Source of the DNA: QEXZ01 sp034660015
Lineage (GTDB): Archaea > Halobacteriota > Syntropharchaeia > Alkanophagales > Methanospirareceae
DNA: 32,521 bases
Assembly (NCBI GenBank): GCA_034660015.1
Contig: JAYEII010000084.1
Location: 1-32,521 of the forward strand
Direction: 5' to 3'
The notes below the pieces were generated by a model, which saw nothing but the letters and a program-made list of their open reading frames with translations, was not told the DNA's origin and made no database searches. Shown here piece after piece: positions 23,267 to 30,863 of the stretch. Position 1 is the first letter of the stretch. Each line of letters opens with the position of its first letter. Both the position numbers and the translations under genes were made by a program.

Positions 23267-23698
23267 TTAAGAATCGGTGCTCAGGGAGAAAAAAAAACCT
23301 ACTATGAGAGCACCATGAATGGCTAAGAAACCATAAACTCGTGTATAAGTCACAGCTATAGTATTTGTGTATAATTGTACTGCGTTAGCATATTCTTGTA
23401 ATAATGCTTGTAGCAAGGAATCTTCCTTTTTCTTGTGTTTCTTTATTTTCTTCCTGTTGCTTTTTTCTTCTTCTTGCTTTCTCTTTGCTATTCCTGGTGA
23501 TAGCGTTAATCCTTTTTCAGTCAAATAGCCACCAATTCCAATTAGGCAAAGGAGAAAGAGAATTTTTATTATAAAGGTATTGTAATCTTTGATTTCACTT
23601 AAAACGAAATAGCATGCAGTTATAAATGAAGCTATAAGCATGCCTACACCTAACCAAGTAATAATAATTGACATCGTATCCTCTTCTTTATCAGTCAT
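23267..23698 (-). CDS. N-terminal part of a frameshifted membrane protein
   Basis: The 143 residues contain three hydrophobic segments (about 9-30, 40-58, 120-137). A very basic, Lys-rich loop (RKQEEEKSNRKKIKKHKKKE) and QALLQEYANAVQLYTNTIAV lie between. After IHGALIVGFFF the frame runs out (SLSTDS, stop) just past the 9-T run. One added T restores the frame into the downstream half. A TATA box TTTTTATATC (23739-23748, minus) lies about 40 bases upstream of the ATG. An alternative start is the ATG eight codons in. The whole resembles small multi-helix membrane proteins of unknown function. Confidence 0.6.
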   Translation of the reverse strand: MTDKEEDTMSIIITWLGVGMLIASFITACYFVLSEIKDYNTFIIKILFLLCLIGIGGYLTEKGLTLSPGIAKRKQEEEKSNRKKIKKHKKKEDSLLQALLQEYANAVQLYTNTIAVTYTRVYGFLAIHGALIVGFFFSLSTDS

Positions 23699-23795
23699 TT
23701 TAAGTACGAAGCCTGCCTGAAATTATTATGCATAAAGGGATATAAAAACTTTTCTATCTTTTAAAACCGAAAGTCCGCAAAAAGTTAGGCTTAGG

Positions 23796-24130
23796 TGCAA
23801 AGCCGGCCATGCCGAAGAACGTGCCGCATTCCATTCCGCTCCACGCACTCCGTTACTCCGCTATCGCTCCGCAAATTGCTACGGCTGCTCCAACTCCGCT
23901 GGGAGCAAACCCCACAACTCCGCTACCGCAGCGCCGCAAAATCAAGCAAATTGCACCCGCCAAAAAAGTTGCACGGTGGGCTGCGATGTGCTACGCGAAA
24001 TGTTAAGCTCAGTTGCAAAGCCTGCCACGCCTTGCCTTGCGAGGATAGGCAGCCTCCGCAAAATCAATTGCGTTCTGCAGAATGCACTTGTAGAAAAAGG
24101 TGCATGGTGGGCTGCGATGTGGCATGTGGG
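23796..24130. repeat. dispersed-repeat cluster
   Basis: TGCAAAGCCGGCCATGCCGA (23801 region) matches 21580. CTCCGC-rich DNA follows. Two copies of the CGCAAAATCAA...GGTGGGCTGCGATGTG repeat then appear at 23935-24005 and 24056-24130. The second copy directly abuts the reversed 3' end of a PGF-CTERM gene. No gene is seen. Confidence 0.6.
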
Positions 24131-24134
24131 TTGA

Positions 24135-24284
24135 ATATATTGCAGCCACTACCCCACCACCCATAGCCAACCAAAATTCAAAGCCCGGAATTGGTAAAGG
24201 AGAACGAACAGGAGAAGATTTAATAGCCACATATTCCCAGGGACCCATCCAATCATCAGGGTCAAACTCATTGGGATAATCCCT
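24135..24284 (-). pseudogene. 3' remnant of thermonuclease-like PGF-CTERM gene (copy 3)
   Basis: Minus-strand frame from 24284 reads RDYPNEFDPDDWMGPWEYVA, IKSSPVRSPLPI, PGFEFWLAMGGGVVAAIYST. It lines up with DYPTEFNPDVWVGSPLEYIA...PIPGFEFLFAMIG of copy 1. There is a stop just upstream (24285-24287), and the basic end of the sorting signal is replaced by the dispersed repeat. It is inactive. Confidence 0.5.
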
Positions 24285-24354
24285 TTAATCCTTTTCAATT
24301 TAAATAAATTATTCAAATATCAGTAGTAGCACCTTGTTATGAAGGCGATTGCGT

Positions 24355-24447
24355 ATAACGTTCCGAGCGTATCCGAAGTCCTGCGAAGCAGGATTTGGGC
24401 GAAGGTGCGAAGCACCGAAGCCCGATACGCTCTGTTAGGCGAAGGTG
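24355..24447. repeat. cassette left end: multi-hairpin element plus inverted repeat (DUF262 gene)
   Basis: ATAACGTT (24355-24362) is followed by the perfect stem GAGCGTATC (24365-24373) / GATACGCTC (24424-24432). It encloses TCCTGCGAAGCAGGA and GGTGCGAAGCACC hairpins. Then comes T and GTTAGGCGAAGGTG (24434-24447), inverted partner of 26259-26272. It is homologous to 20663-20740. GTTAGGC matches the integron R' core GTTRRRY, and its complement GCCTAAC matches RYYYAAC. The spacers between R-like and stem boxes (5 and 1) are not canonical. Confidence 0.6.
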
Positions 24448-24456
24448 TGATAATTT

Positions 24457-26235
24457 CTAAACTTTCCATCGTTCTACAGCGAACTTTATAATTTGAGTCT
24501 CTCTTTTTTCTATTTGTTCTTTATTCCATTCTTCAAAGTCTGAAAGTTCTTTTTGTATTCTTAAGGTAGAATTCTGATATTCTTTCCGTTTAGTCTCAAA
24601 GGATTCATTCCCCCATCTTGCATTCCATGACTTTGAAGCTATAGTCAGATTTCCCAATTTATCTTTACACTGCTCGTGTATTTCTTTCAAATCTTCACTC
24701 AGGTTTAGTTTTGAGGTGTCATCAGGCCATATATGCTCAATTTCAAATTTGGGTGTAAGAATATCTTCAAATCTTATATTCAGCAGTTCTCGTGACTGTT
24801 CTCTTAAAAATTTCTCATACTCAAAGAATAAATATATTTTATCTCTTCTGGCAATTCTATCATAAAAGTTCTCAACTTTTAGATCCCTTTCAAAGTCTCT
24901 ATCCTTCTCATAATAACGTATTAATTCACTTAACTCTTTTACTATTTTCTCATATTCCAAATTTTCTCTATGAACTCTATATGCTAAGTCGTATAGTAGA
25001 TTTATACCAGTATCTGCTCTTCTCCTTCCTATTGCATAAACTCTGAATACAATAGCTTCAATTAGACTCAAGATGTTCTCTATTTTTTCTTTTTCATTTC
25101 TAAACCTTATCCAAATTGCAACCAACAAAGGGAAAAAATTAGCTACTCTCTCGAGGGCAAATATTTTCTTTAACGGATTTCCTATTCCGTTTTCCTCTGA
25201 ATAAGTAATTATTTCCTTTAATGTGAAAAAGGCTTTTTTCAAATCTCTATTGTATTCCTGAACATAATCCAAACATTGTTGTTCATCTTCTCTGTATAAG
25301 CGTCTAATTTTTTCTTTTAAGCAATCAAGGTATCGAGAGGCTGTATCTTTACGTTTTTCCTCTTTGTTCAATTCATAAAAATTAATGAAATGGTATCTTT
25401 GGATATCGTCTTCTTTTATGTCTTTCCCTCGTTTTGCATCTCTAATTTCCTCGAACCATCTAAATATATTGGAAAAACTTTCATTTACTTGATTCAGATA
25501 ACCTTCTGGTTCTTCAGGGACAGATAGATATATCGCATGCATAAGAAAACTTTTTGTCTTTTCCAAATTGGTTAGCTCCTTTCCTCTATCATTAACAGTC
25601 TCAAAGATAAGCACTGCATCGGTATCCTTTTTTACCTCGTATCTTATAATCTCCATATTGTCTATTTTTTGTTTAAACCCCAAAAGAAAATCCCTAAATT
25701 TATCAGGAGTGGGGTCTTCTTTAAGCTCTTTAAACTTCTTTCTAAAAAATGATTTAGCTTCTTTTAATCTCCCTTGTGAGGGCGTTAAGATTTCATCTGG
25801 ATATTCCTCCCCATCCATTATGTATTTTCTGAAAAATTCTTCATCATTTCCTAACAATTCTAATTTGTAAACATTTCTATATTTCAGGTAATCTTCTTTA
25901 AGCCTCTCTAACTCTTCCCTTATCTCATCATCGTTGATTCCATTAAGTTGTGATATGATTTCTCTTAAGAGTAATAATATCGTAGCTATTCTTTGCTGCC
26001 CATCTATTATTTCGTAAACTTCGAAGGATTTTAGTCCAGATTTTTTAAATCTCTCAGTTTTTTTCAGTAGGAGTGTACCAAAATAATGTTTTTTATCATC
26101 TTTTAAATATAATAAATCGTTCCACAAATCATCCCACTGTTTTTCCTCCCAAGAATAATTTCGTTGATATATTGGTATCTGAAAAGTTCTATCTCCAATA
26201 ACTAAATCTTTGAGGTTAGTAAGTCCTGTATCCAT
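24457..26235 (-). CDS. DUF262/DUF1524 protein (GmrSD-like nuclease, probable defence gene)
   Basis: The 592-residue product has an N-terminal DUF262 (ParB/Srx-like NTPase) domain with IPIYQRNYSWEEKQWDDLW (residues 20-38) and the signature DGQQR (78-82). NDRGKELTNLEKTKSFLMHA (about 225) also belongs to it. A C-terminal DUF1524 HNH domain has FEIEHIWPDD and LGNLTIASKSWNARWGNESF. Such two-domain proteins include GmrSD-type modification-dependent restriction enzymes and related antiphage proteins. Key residues are intact. The gene is AT-rich against the surrounding GC-rich repeats. It stands alone, 9 and 23 bases inside an inverted repeat, like a cassette gene. GAGGT precedes the ATG. Confidence 0.85.
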   Translation of the reverse strand: MDTGLTNLKDLVIGDRTFQIPIYQRNYSWEEKQWDDLWNDLLYLKDDKKHYFGTLLLKKTERFKKSGLKSFEVYEIIDGQQRIATILLLLREIISQLNGINDDEIREELERLKEDYLKYRNVYKLELLGNDEEFFRKYIMDGEEYPDEILTPSQGRLKEAKSFFRKKFKELKEDPTPDKFRDFLLGFKQKIDNMEIIRYEVKKDTDAVLIFETVNDRGKELTNLEKTKSFLMHAIYLSVPEEPEGYLNQVNESFSNIFRWFEEIRDAKRGKDIKEDDIQRYHFINFYELNKEEKRKDTASRYLDCLKEKIRRLYREDEQQCLDYVQEYNRDLKKAFFTLKEIITYSEENGIGNPLKKIFALERVANFFPLLVAIWIRFRNEKEKIENILSLIEAIVFRVYAIGRRRADTGINLLYDLAYRVHRENLEYEKIVKELSELIRYYEKDRDFERDLKVENFYDRIARRDKIYLFFEYEKFLREQSRELLNIRFEDILTPKFEIEHIWPDDTSKLNLSEDLKEIHEQCKDKLGNLTIASKSWNARWGNESFETKRKEYQNSTLRIQKELSDFEEWNKEQIEKRETQIIKFAVERWKV

Positions 26236-26258
26236 TTTCTACCTCTATATTGTTATAG

Positions 26259-26304
26259 CACTTTCGCTTAACTTCGGTATATCCGAACATGGTTCGCATA
26301 TACC
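26259..26304. repeat. cassette right end: inverted repeat plus TATA palindrome (DUF262 gene)
   Basis: CACTTTCGCTTAAC (26259-26272) is complementary to 24434-24447 at 12 of 14 positions. The following TTC leads into the palindrome GGTATATCCGAAC-ATG-GTTCGCATATACC (26276-26304), 13-bp arms with one mismatch and 3-base centre. It is homologous to 21323-21350. On the minus strand it lies just upstream of the DUF262 gene, so it may also be its promoter or operator. Confidence 0.65.
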
Positions 26305-26344
26305 CCCTCTGGTGGAACTACAATCATTTTAAAATTATACACCT

Positions 26345-26705
26345 CTTTTACCTAAGAGCAGAGGGTATACATAAAGGTATCGCAATAAAATTTTGGTGTA
26401 TCTTGGATTCCTGATATAAAGTTTAATGATTGAAAAATAAACATCCGAAAATTTGCATACTCTCTCGCAGTTGTCCGCCGTTCCACCTAACAGGCTGGTT
26501 TTATTTGGCTCTTATGGGATAGTTCTAAGTTCAAAGATGTTTATTATCCAAGAAATAGCATCGGCATTAATTGCAGGGGCTATAGTAGTTATGGCGGATT
26601 GGAAAAACTCCGCTTCCGCAGCTCCGTAAAATCAATTGCATTTGCAAATTGCACTTGCCAAAAAATTTGCAGTGGTGTACTGCGATGGCTACGCGGGCTT
26701 GCGCC
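26345..26705 (+). pseudogene. remnant of promoter, gene start and gene end, plus dispersed repeat
   Basis: 26347-26390 repeats the promoter at 19458. 26440-26480 reads INIRKFAYSLAVV, matching MNTRKLAYTLAVV at 18787. 26537-26629 reads MFIIQEIASALIAGAIVVMA followed by DWKNSASAAP, matching 19320-19382. 26618-26705 is a diverged copy of the CGTAAAATCAATTGCA repeat. Together this looks like a collapsed copy of the 18,780-19,510 region. No intact gene is seen in 26305-26769. Confidence 0.45.
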
Positions 26706-26769
26706 TAAAAACGCCACCCACGCACTAAAGTGCCGGGACATCCACGGAGCCGTTGGTTGGGTATCGGTT

Positions 26770-27513
26770 TCATTCCCTCTTTCTCAAAAGATATACCACG
26801 GCTAATATGCCAGCAATAGCGAAAATTGCCTCGAATCCCGGTGGTGCTGGTGTTGGCGTTATTACTGGCGAAGGTAAAGGGACTGGCATAGTCCACCAGA
26901 CATGTCCATGACAGTGACCGGGACTGGGTAGTCGTTCCCATGCTTCGTATACGTATTCTTGCGGTGGTAATTTAACGATAATATTGGTAGGGATGCCATC
27001 AACTTCACCATCCCACGAAAGTCCTTCTTTGGATTCATCGAAATTATCGTCAATAAAATCCAATCTGAGAGGAACTAAAAGCCATTTAAATGTAGCATAG
27101 TATTCACCGTCACTCTCCCTTATCGCACCATGAATATCGCATTTTAAAACAGTCGCTTTTTTCGTTTCGTCAAATTCTACATCTGCACCAACGGCATATT
27201 CTCCTCGTTCATGATATTTCAATATTTTTTCATCGAAGTCATGAATTACTGCATTTTTAAACTCCTCCTTATTCTCCAGAATTGCTGAGAACTCGCTTTC
27301 ATTCCAGAAAGACTGTTTTTGATAATGGATGATTGTTCCTTCCACTTCTACCGTAATGTAGTTTTCAAGTAATCCGGTTTCAGGTACAACCCCCGGCTGA
27401 ACAGCCCACAAAGGCGAAACGCCGATACTGATAAGCACGGTACAGACACAAATCGCGGTGAGGGCAATTGCAATTGCGGATTTTAACTTGGACTTATGCG
27501 CCTTTTCACTCAT
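26770..27513 (-). CDS. surface protein with PGF-CTERM archaeosortase signal
   Basis: The 247-residue product starts MSEKAHKSKLKSAIAIALTA (signal peptide to about residue 38). A soluble domain of unknown family follows (strand-rich, with a GHCHGHVWW segment before the stalk). A Pro/Thr stalk (SPVITPTPAP) leads to PGFEAIFAIAGILAVVYLLR-KRE, a PGF-CTERM tripartite signal that would be cut and lipid-anchored by archaeosortase. ATG 27513 is preferred over GTG 27525, which overlaps the cbiD stop; GGTAGGTGA precedes it. It is the last gene of the cobalamin operon, so a role in metal or corrinoid capture is conceivable but unproven. Confidence 0.75.
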   Translation of the reverse strand: MSEKAHKSKLKSAIAIALTAICVCTVLISIGVSPLWAVQPGVVPETGLLENYITVEVEGTIIHYQKQSFWNESEFSAILENKEEFKNAVIHDFDEKILKYHERGEYAVGADVEFDETKKATVLKCDIHGAIRESDGEYYATFKWLLVPLRLDFIDDNFDESKEGLSWDGEVDGIPTNIIVKLPPQEYVYEAWERLPSPGHCHGHVWWTMPVPLPSPVITPTPAPPGFEAIFAIAGILAVVYLLRKRE

Positions 27514-27521
27514 TTGTTGTC

Positions 27522-28658
27522 TCACCTACCTTTGCCATCAATAATCTCTTTGCTTCGATTTAAAAACTTTGCACTTTGCAATTTGAAATTTTCATTTTCC
27601 GCTTGAAGAAAACACCCTAAGATTTCTCCACTGCTGTCGAACACATAAACGTCAGCATCGGTTTTTTGTGATAACGTTTCTGCAAGACTGCCGAAGAAGG
27701 TCTTCAGGCGTTCATAATCGGTCTTCTTCAGCCGTTCAACGAGCTGCCCGACACTACTGAACTCAAAATCGAAATGTTCACGTGCATCAATCTCTAACAT
27801 ATCGCAAATCTTCGCAGGCATCGTGAATATCACCTTCTTCTCTGCTTTTGAGTGCTTCATCGCATAGAGCACGAAATTACCGGCAATGATGATTCTATTC
27901 TCCGGGAAATCGAGCTTTTCGATGGCGAATCTCTTACTTATAGCACCGGTGCTTACTCCGATAACATCCTTTATATCACTTACGAGAAAGTCTATAACGT
28001 GCTTATAACCGCCATCAGTATAAGGTTCAATGAAACCCGTAGCGCCAAAAATAGGTATTCCACCCTCTATACCCAGCACTGGAAGGACAGTGTTTTTCGC
28101 TATCTCCTCGCCTTCAGGCACGAAAATCTCTATTTCTACACCCCCGGATAGCACTTCCTTCACGTTCGCTTCTATGTTCGTTAAAATGTGCGGGTATATG
28201 TCTGGCGCACCAACTTTACCAAGACCGGGTTTTTTTATTATTCCTATGCCTTTCCCTGCTCTTATGAAGAAAACGGGAAAACGCCTCGCCTTTGCACAGA
28301 TCAGCATTCCTGTGAATGTATCACCTTTGTAATCGCCCGAATCTACTCGAACACAGGCGGTACAATTGGCTTTATCCGAACTCGCTATGTTCATCTCGAC
28401 TTTTACGCCAACCGGTGTTGTAATCTCCACCTTCTTCACTTCTTTTCCCGCGAACAGAAGAGCAGCAGCCTTTGAAGCAGCAGCGGCACAGGTGCCCGTT
28501 GTATACCCTCGCTTGAGAATCTTGCCATCTTCGAGCAGAACCACTCTGCCCTTTCTTATCTGCTCGATTAAGGAATCAATTGAGCCGATATTATTCGTTT
28601 CCAGCGCTTTTTTTATGACTTCTTCTGAATATTCCGTTCCTGATACCGGGTCAATCAT
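27522..28658 (-). CDS. cbiD: cobalt-precorrin-5B (C1)-methyltransferase
   Basis: CbiD methylates C1 of cobalt-precorrin-5B in anaerobic cobalamin synthesis. The N-terminal signature GYTTGTCAAAASKAAALLFA is at about residue 46. FFIRAGKGIGIIKKPGLGKV, GAPDIYP, and GFIEPYTDGGYKH follow in order. Length, 378 residues, is full. The gene starts nine bases after the small gene at 28668 and its stop nearly overlaps the next gene, so it is in an operon. Confidence 0.92.
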   Translation of the reverse strand: MIDPVSGTEYSEEVIKKALETNNIGSIDSLIEQIRKGRVVLLEDGKILKRGYTTGTCAAAASKAAALLFAGKEVKKVEITTPVGVKVEMNIASSDKANCTACVRVDSGDYKGDTFTGMLICAKARRFPVFFIRAGKGIGIIKKPGLGKVGAPDIYPHILTNIEANVKEVLSGGVEIEIFVPEGEEIAKNTVLPVLGIEGGIPIFGATGFIEPYTDGGYKHVIDFLVSDIKDVIGVSTGAISKRFAIEKLDFPENRIIIAGNFVLYAMKHSKAEKKVIFTMPAKICDMLEIDAREHFDFEFSSVGQLVERLKKTDYERLKTFFGSLAETLSQKTDADVYVFDSSGEILGCFLQAENENFKLQSAKFLNRSKEIIDGKGR

Positions 28659-28667
28659 GATTTTACT

Positions 28668-28919
28668 TCATTCTTTCATCACGACTTTTATTCTCTTCCC
28701 TTTAAGTTTCTCATATATGGATTCGTCAACAGGTATTTCCGCCTCTTTCCCTATGATTTGGACTTTTGTATTAAGTTCCATTTCTTCTGCGAGTTCCAGC
28801 AGATTAGATTCCACTTGGATGCCTCCTTTTACTCGATAATGTAGCCCATAGGCAATGTCATCAATTGATTCTACTTCGCCGGAATCCATTTCTACCAGAG
28901 GAAGCACTCTCTTTTTCAT
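28668..28919 (-). CDS. antitoxin-like small protein
   Basis: The 83-residue product (start MKKRVLPLVEMDSGEVESID) has a strand-rich N-terminal part and ends EKLKGKRIKVVMKE. It follows a BrnT-like toxin gene by 10 bases, the usual arrangement for a toxin-antitoxin pair. The family is not recognised; it lacks an obvious ribbon-helix-helix. ATG 28919 is chosen because the longer frame overlaps the toxin gene. Confidence 0.5.
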   Translation of the reverse strand: MKKRVLPLVEMDSGEVESIDDIAYGLHYRVKGGIQVESNLLELAEEMELNTKVQIIGKEAEIPVDESIYEKLKGKRIKVVMKE

Positions 28920-28929
28920 GTTTTTATTT

Positions 28930-29205
28930 TCACTTTTTGCGCTTATATAACTTTTTCTCCTTCTCCGCTGCATCCCTTGCTGACTTGACAATATATCTAT
29001 TATAACGTTTGGAATACTTTAAAGCAATGAATAGGTATCTTTCTCCGGTGTTACCTATGCAGTAAAGATAAGGGACATTCATGTGCCTTTCTCTCCATAA
29101 ATAAACATTTCTGTCTTTTAGTGCCTGTTCTACTTCCTTCGCCCTTACCCTATGTCTCGCTATATGCCCGATGGAAGACCATGTCCAGTGAATTACAATT
29201 TTCAT
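28930..29205 (-). CDS. BrnT-like toxin family protein
   Basis: The 91-residue product reads MKIVIHWTWSSIGHIARHRV, RAKEVEQALKDRNVYLWRER, then NTGERYLFIALKY. The order 'W...IxHIxxHxVxxxEVExAL...GERYL' is that of BrnT/HigB-like ribonuclease toxins. Key charged residues (His, Glu, Arg, Tyr) are present. It lies between cbiH-cbiC and cbiD on the same strand. ATG 29205 is chosen; the frame extends nine residues upstream with no better start. Confidence 0.6.
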   Translation of the reverse strand: MKIVIHWTWSSIGHIARHRVRAKEVEQALKDRNVYLWRERHMNVPYLYCIGNTGERYLFIALKYSKRYNRYIVKSARDAAEKEKKLYKRKK

Positions 29206-29241
29206 GATTTTTGAAAAAAAAAACTTTTGCAAGTAAAAATT

Positions 29242-30642
29242 TTATCGGTTGCCAAGTTCCACAAGCTCATTGATAATCGCCACTGCCGAAGGAGTTCCAC
29301 CCCTTGGTCCTCGTATCACAATGCAAGGAATGTCCATAGACAATATCTTCTCCTTCATCTCCGCTGCATTGACGAACCCCACAGGAGTAGCGACGATAAG
29401 AGCGGGCTTTACGCCTGCGTCTCCTTCCTCGACAAGCGCACAAATCTCCTGACATGCCGAAGGTGCGTTTCCAATAACCACGACGTTACCCTGGATAAGT
29501 CCCTTTTCCTTTGCGAGCAGGATTCCCGCAGCAGTTCTCGTGAGCCCTTCCCTTTTCGCTATCTCCATTGATTTTGGTGCATTCACAAAGCACTTCACCT
29601 TCTCCCTGTATTTTTTGTTAATACCCGCTTTCACCATTTCAATGTCAGTAATGATTGTTTTACCCTCTTTTATGCACCGTATCCCCGTCTCAACCGGCTG
29701 ATGATTAAATACAAGCAAGTCAAGAAACGAAGGGTCGGCATTGGCAAAAACCACGCGTCCCGCCACTCGTTTTTCGGTGTCGCTTAACGAACCCGGGTAT
29801 TTTGACACAATATCTCGTACAATTGCCTTGCTCTTCTCCCATACCCTGTTTCCCGCATCTACATAACCCCCCGCTGCTATATCGTCAGCATTCCCGTTTC
29901 CTGTCTCATAATCGTATTTCGTCTCATATCCTCTGCGTGTAACCATTCGGGCACCAAGATTTTTTGTTCCCGAGCAGCCAATAATAATGGTCGTTGACAT
30001 ATCTATACGGTGATAGAACGCAGACAAGTCTTCTAAACGGGTAATCTCGATTTCGCATCCTTCTCGTTCTGCATTTCTCACGATGCCAACTATTGTTTTC
30101 CTGTCACGGAACTGCATAAAAATCTCGTGTGTCTTCTCTAATTGCACCGTTCTGTTTTTGCTTTTGGGGTTATACACGACCACCGCGATGTCCATTTTTG
30201 CTAATCCTTCCAGCTTCCTCTCTATCTCACTCCAGGGTACCAACAAATCGCTCAAACTGACAACTGCGAAATCATTTGAGATGGGTGCACCGAGTAATGC
30301 GGCGGATGCTGATGCTGCAGTTATACCGGGGACTATCTCCAATTTGGTGTCTGAATCCACAGCAACCTCGATTGCCAGCCCCGCCATGCCATAGATGCCC
30401 GCGTCGCCTCCAGAAACAAGAACGACGTCTTTATACTGCCCCAGCTCGACTGCTTTCTTTGCTCGTTCTACCTCAGTCCCCATCCTGCCTATTACCACCT
30501 CTGCACTCGCGGGAATAATGTCCTTTATCAGCTCGATGTACCGTACATTGCCCATAATGACGTCCGCACATGAAATCCGTGCTCTCGCCCTTTCAGTCAT
30601 CAAATCCACAGAACCCGGTCCGATACCCACTACCGATAACAT
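29242..30642 (-). CDS. cbiHC: fused cobalt-precorrin-3 C17-methyltransferase / precorrin-8X methylmutase
   Basis: The 466-residue chain joins two cobalamin enzymes. Residues 1-about 245 are CbiH, a SAM uroporphyrin-type methyltransferase: VVGIGPGSVDLMTERAR, VVLVSGGDAGIYGMAGLAIE, EIVPGITAASASAALLGAPI. Residues about 265-466 are CbiC, which moves a methyl group from C11 to C12: NAPSACQEICAL, PALIVATPVGFVNAAEMKE, VIRGPRGGTPSAVAIINELV. Both halves look complete. The ends match the start of CbiH and the end of CbiC in separate genes. The gene heads the cbiD operon. Confidence 0.9.
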   Translation of the reverse strand: MLSVVGIGPGSVDLMTERARARISCADVIMGNVRYIELIKDIIPASAEVVIGRMGTEVERAKKAVELGQYKDVVLVSGGDAGIYGMAGLAIEVAVDSDTKLEIVPGITAASASAALLGAPISNDFAVVSLSDLLVPWSEIERKLEGLAKMDIAVVVYNPKSKNRTVQLEKTHEIFMQFRDRKTIVGIVRNAEREGCEIEITRLEDLSAFYHRIDMSTTIIIGCSGTKNLGARMVTRRGYETKYDYETGNGNADDIAAGGYVDAGNRVWEKSKAIVRDIVSKYPGSLSDTEKRVAGRVVFANADPSFLDLLVFNHQPVETGIRCIKEGKTIITDIEMVKAGINKKYREKVKCFVNAPKSMEIAKREGLTRTAAGILLAKEKGLIQGNVVVIGNAPSACQEICALVEEGDAGVKPALIVATPVGFVNAAEMKEKILSMDIPCIVIRGPRGGTPSAVAIINELVELGNR

Positions 30643-30689
30643 GTTTTTAGTAAAGGTTTTTACGAAGTTAAAAAGAATAATTTTTTATA

Positions 30690-30855
30690 ATCGGACGCAG
30701 ATGAACGCGGATAATCATGATTTTAATTCAATTTTGGCACTAAACCAGAAGTTAAACGTAAGGCATTTGATAATTTGAGGAAATAGTTAGTTTTCTGCGT
30801 AAATCTGCGTAAATCTGCGTCCTAAATAGGTAGAAGCTATATCTTATATACAACA
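30690..30855. repeat. ACACAGATTAAC-type dispersed repeat upstream of cbiHC
   Basis: GGACGCAGATGAACGCGGAT (30693-30712) and GTAAATCTGCGTAAATCTGC followed by GTCCTAAATAGG (30798-30830) form inverted arms about 85 bases apart. The tail AGAAGCTATATCTTATATAC matches the tails at 13890 and 15720. No gene is seen in 30643-30863. Confidence 0.6.
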
Positions 30856-30863
30856 AAAAAGTT

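Noticed and set aside
20663..26304. Calling the two cassettes an IS or composite transposon
   Set aside because: No transposase, no target duplication, and the sequences outside the inverted repeats are shared between the loci, unlike independent insertions.
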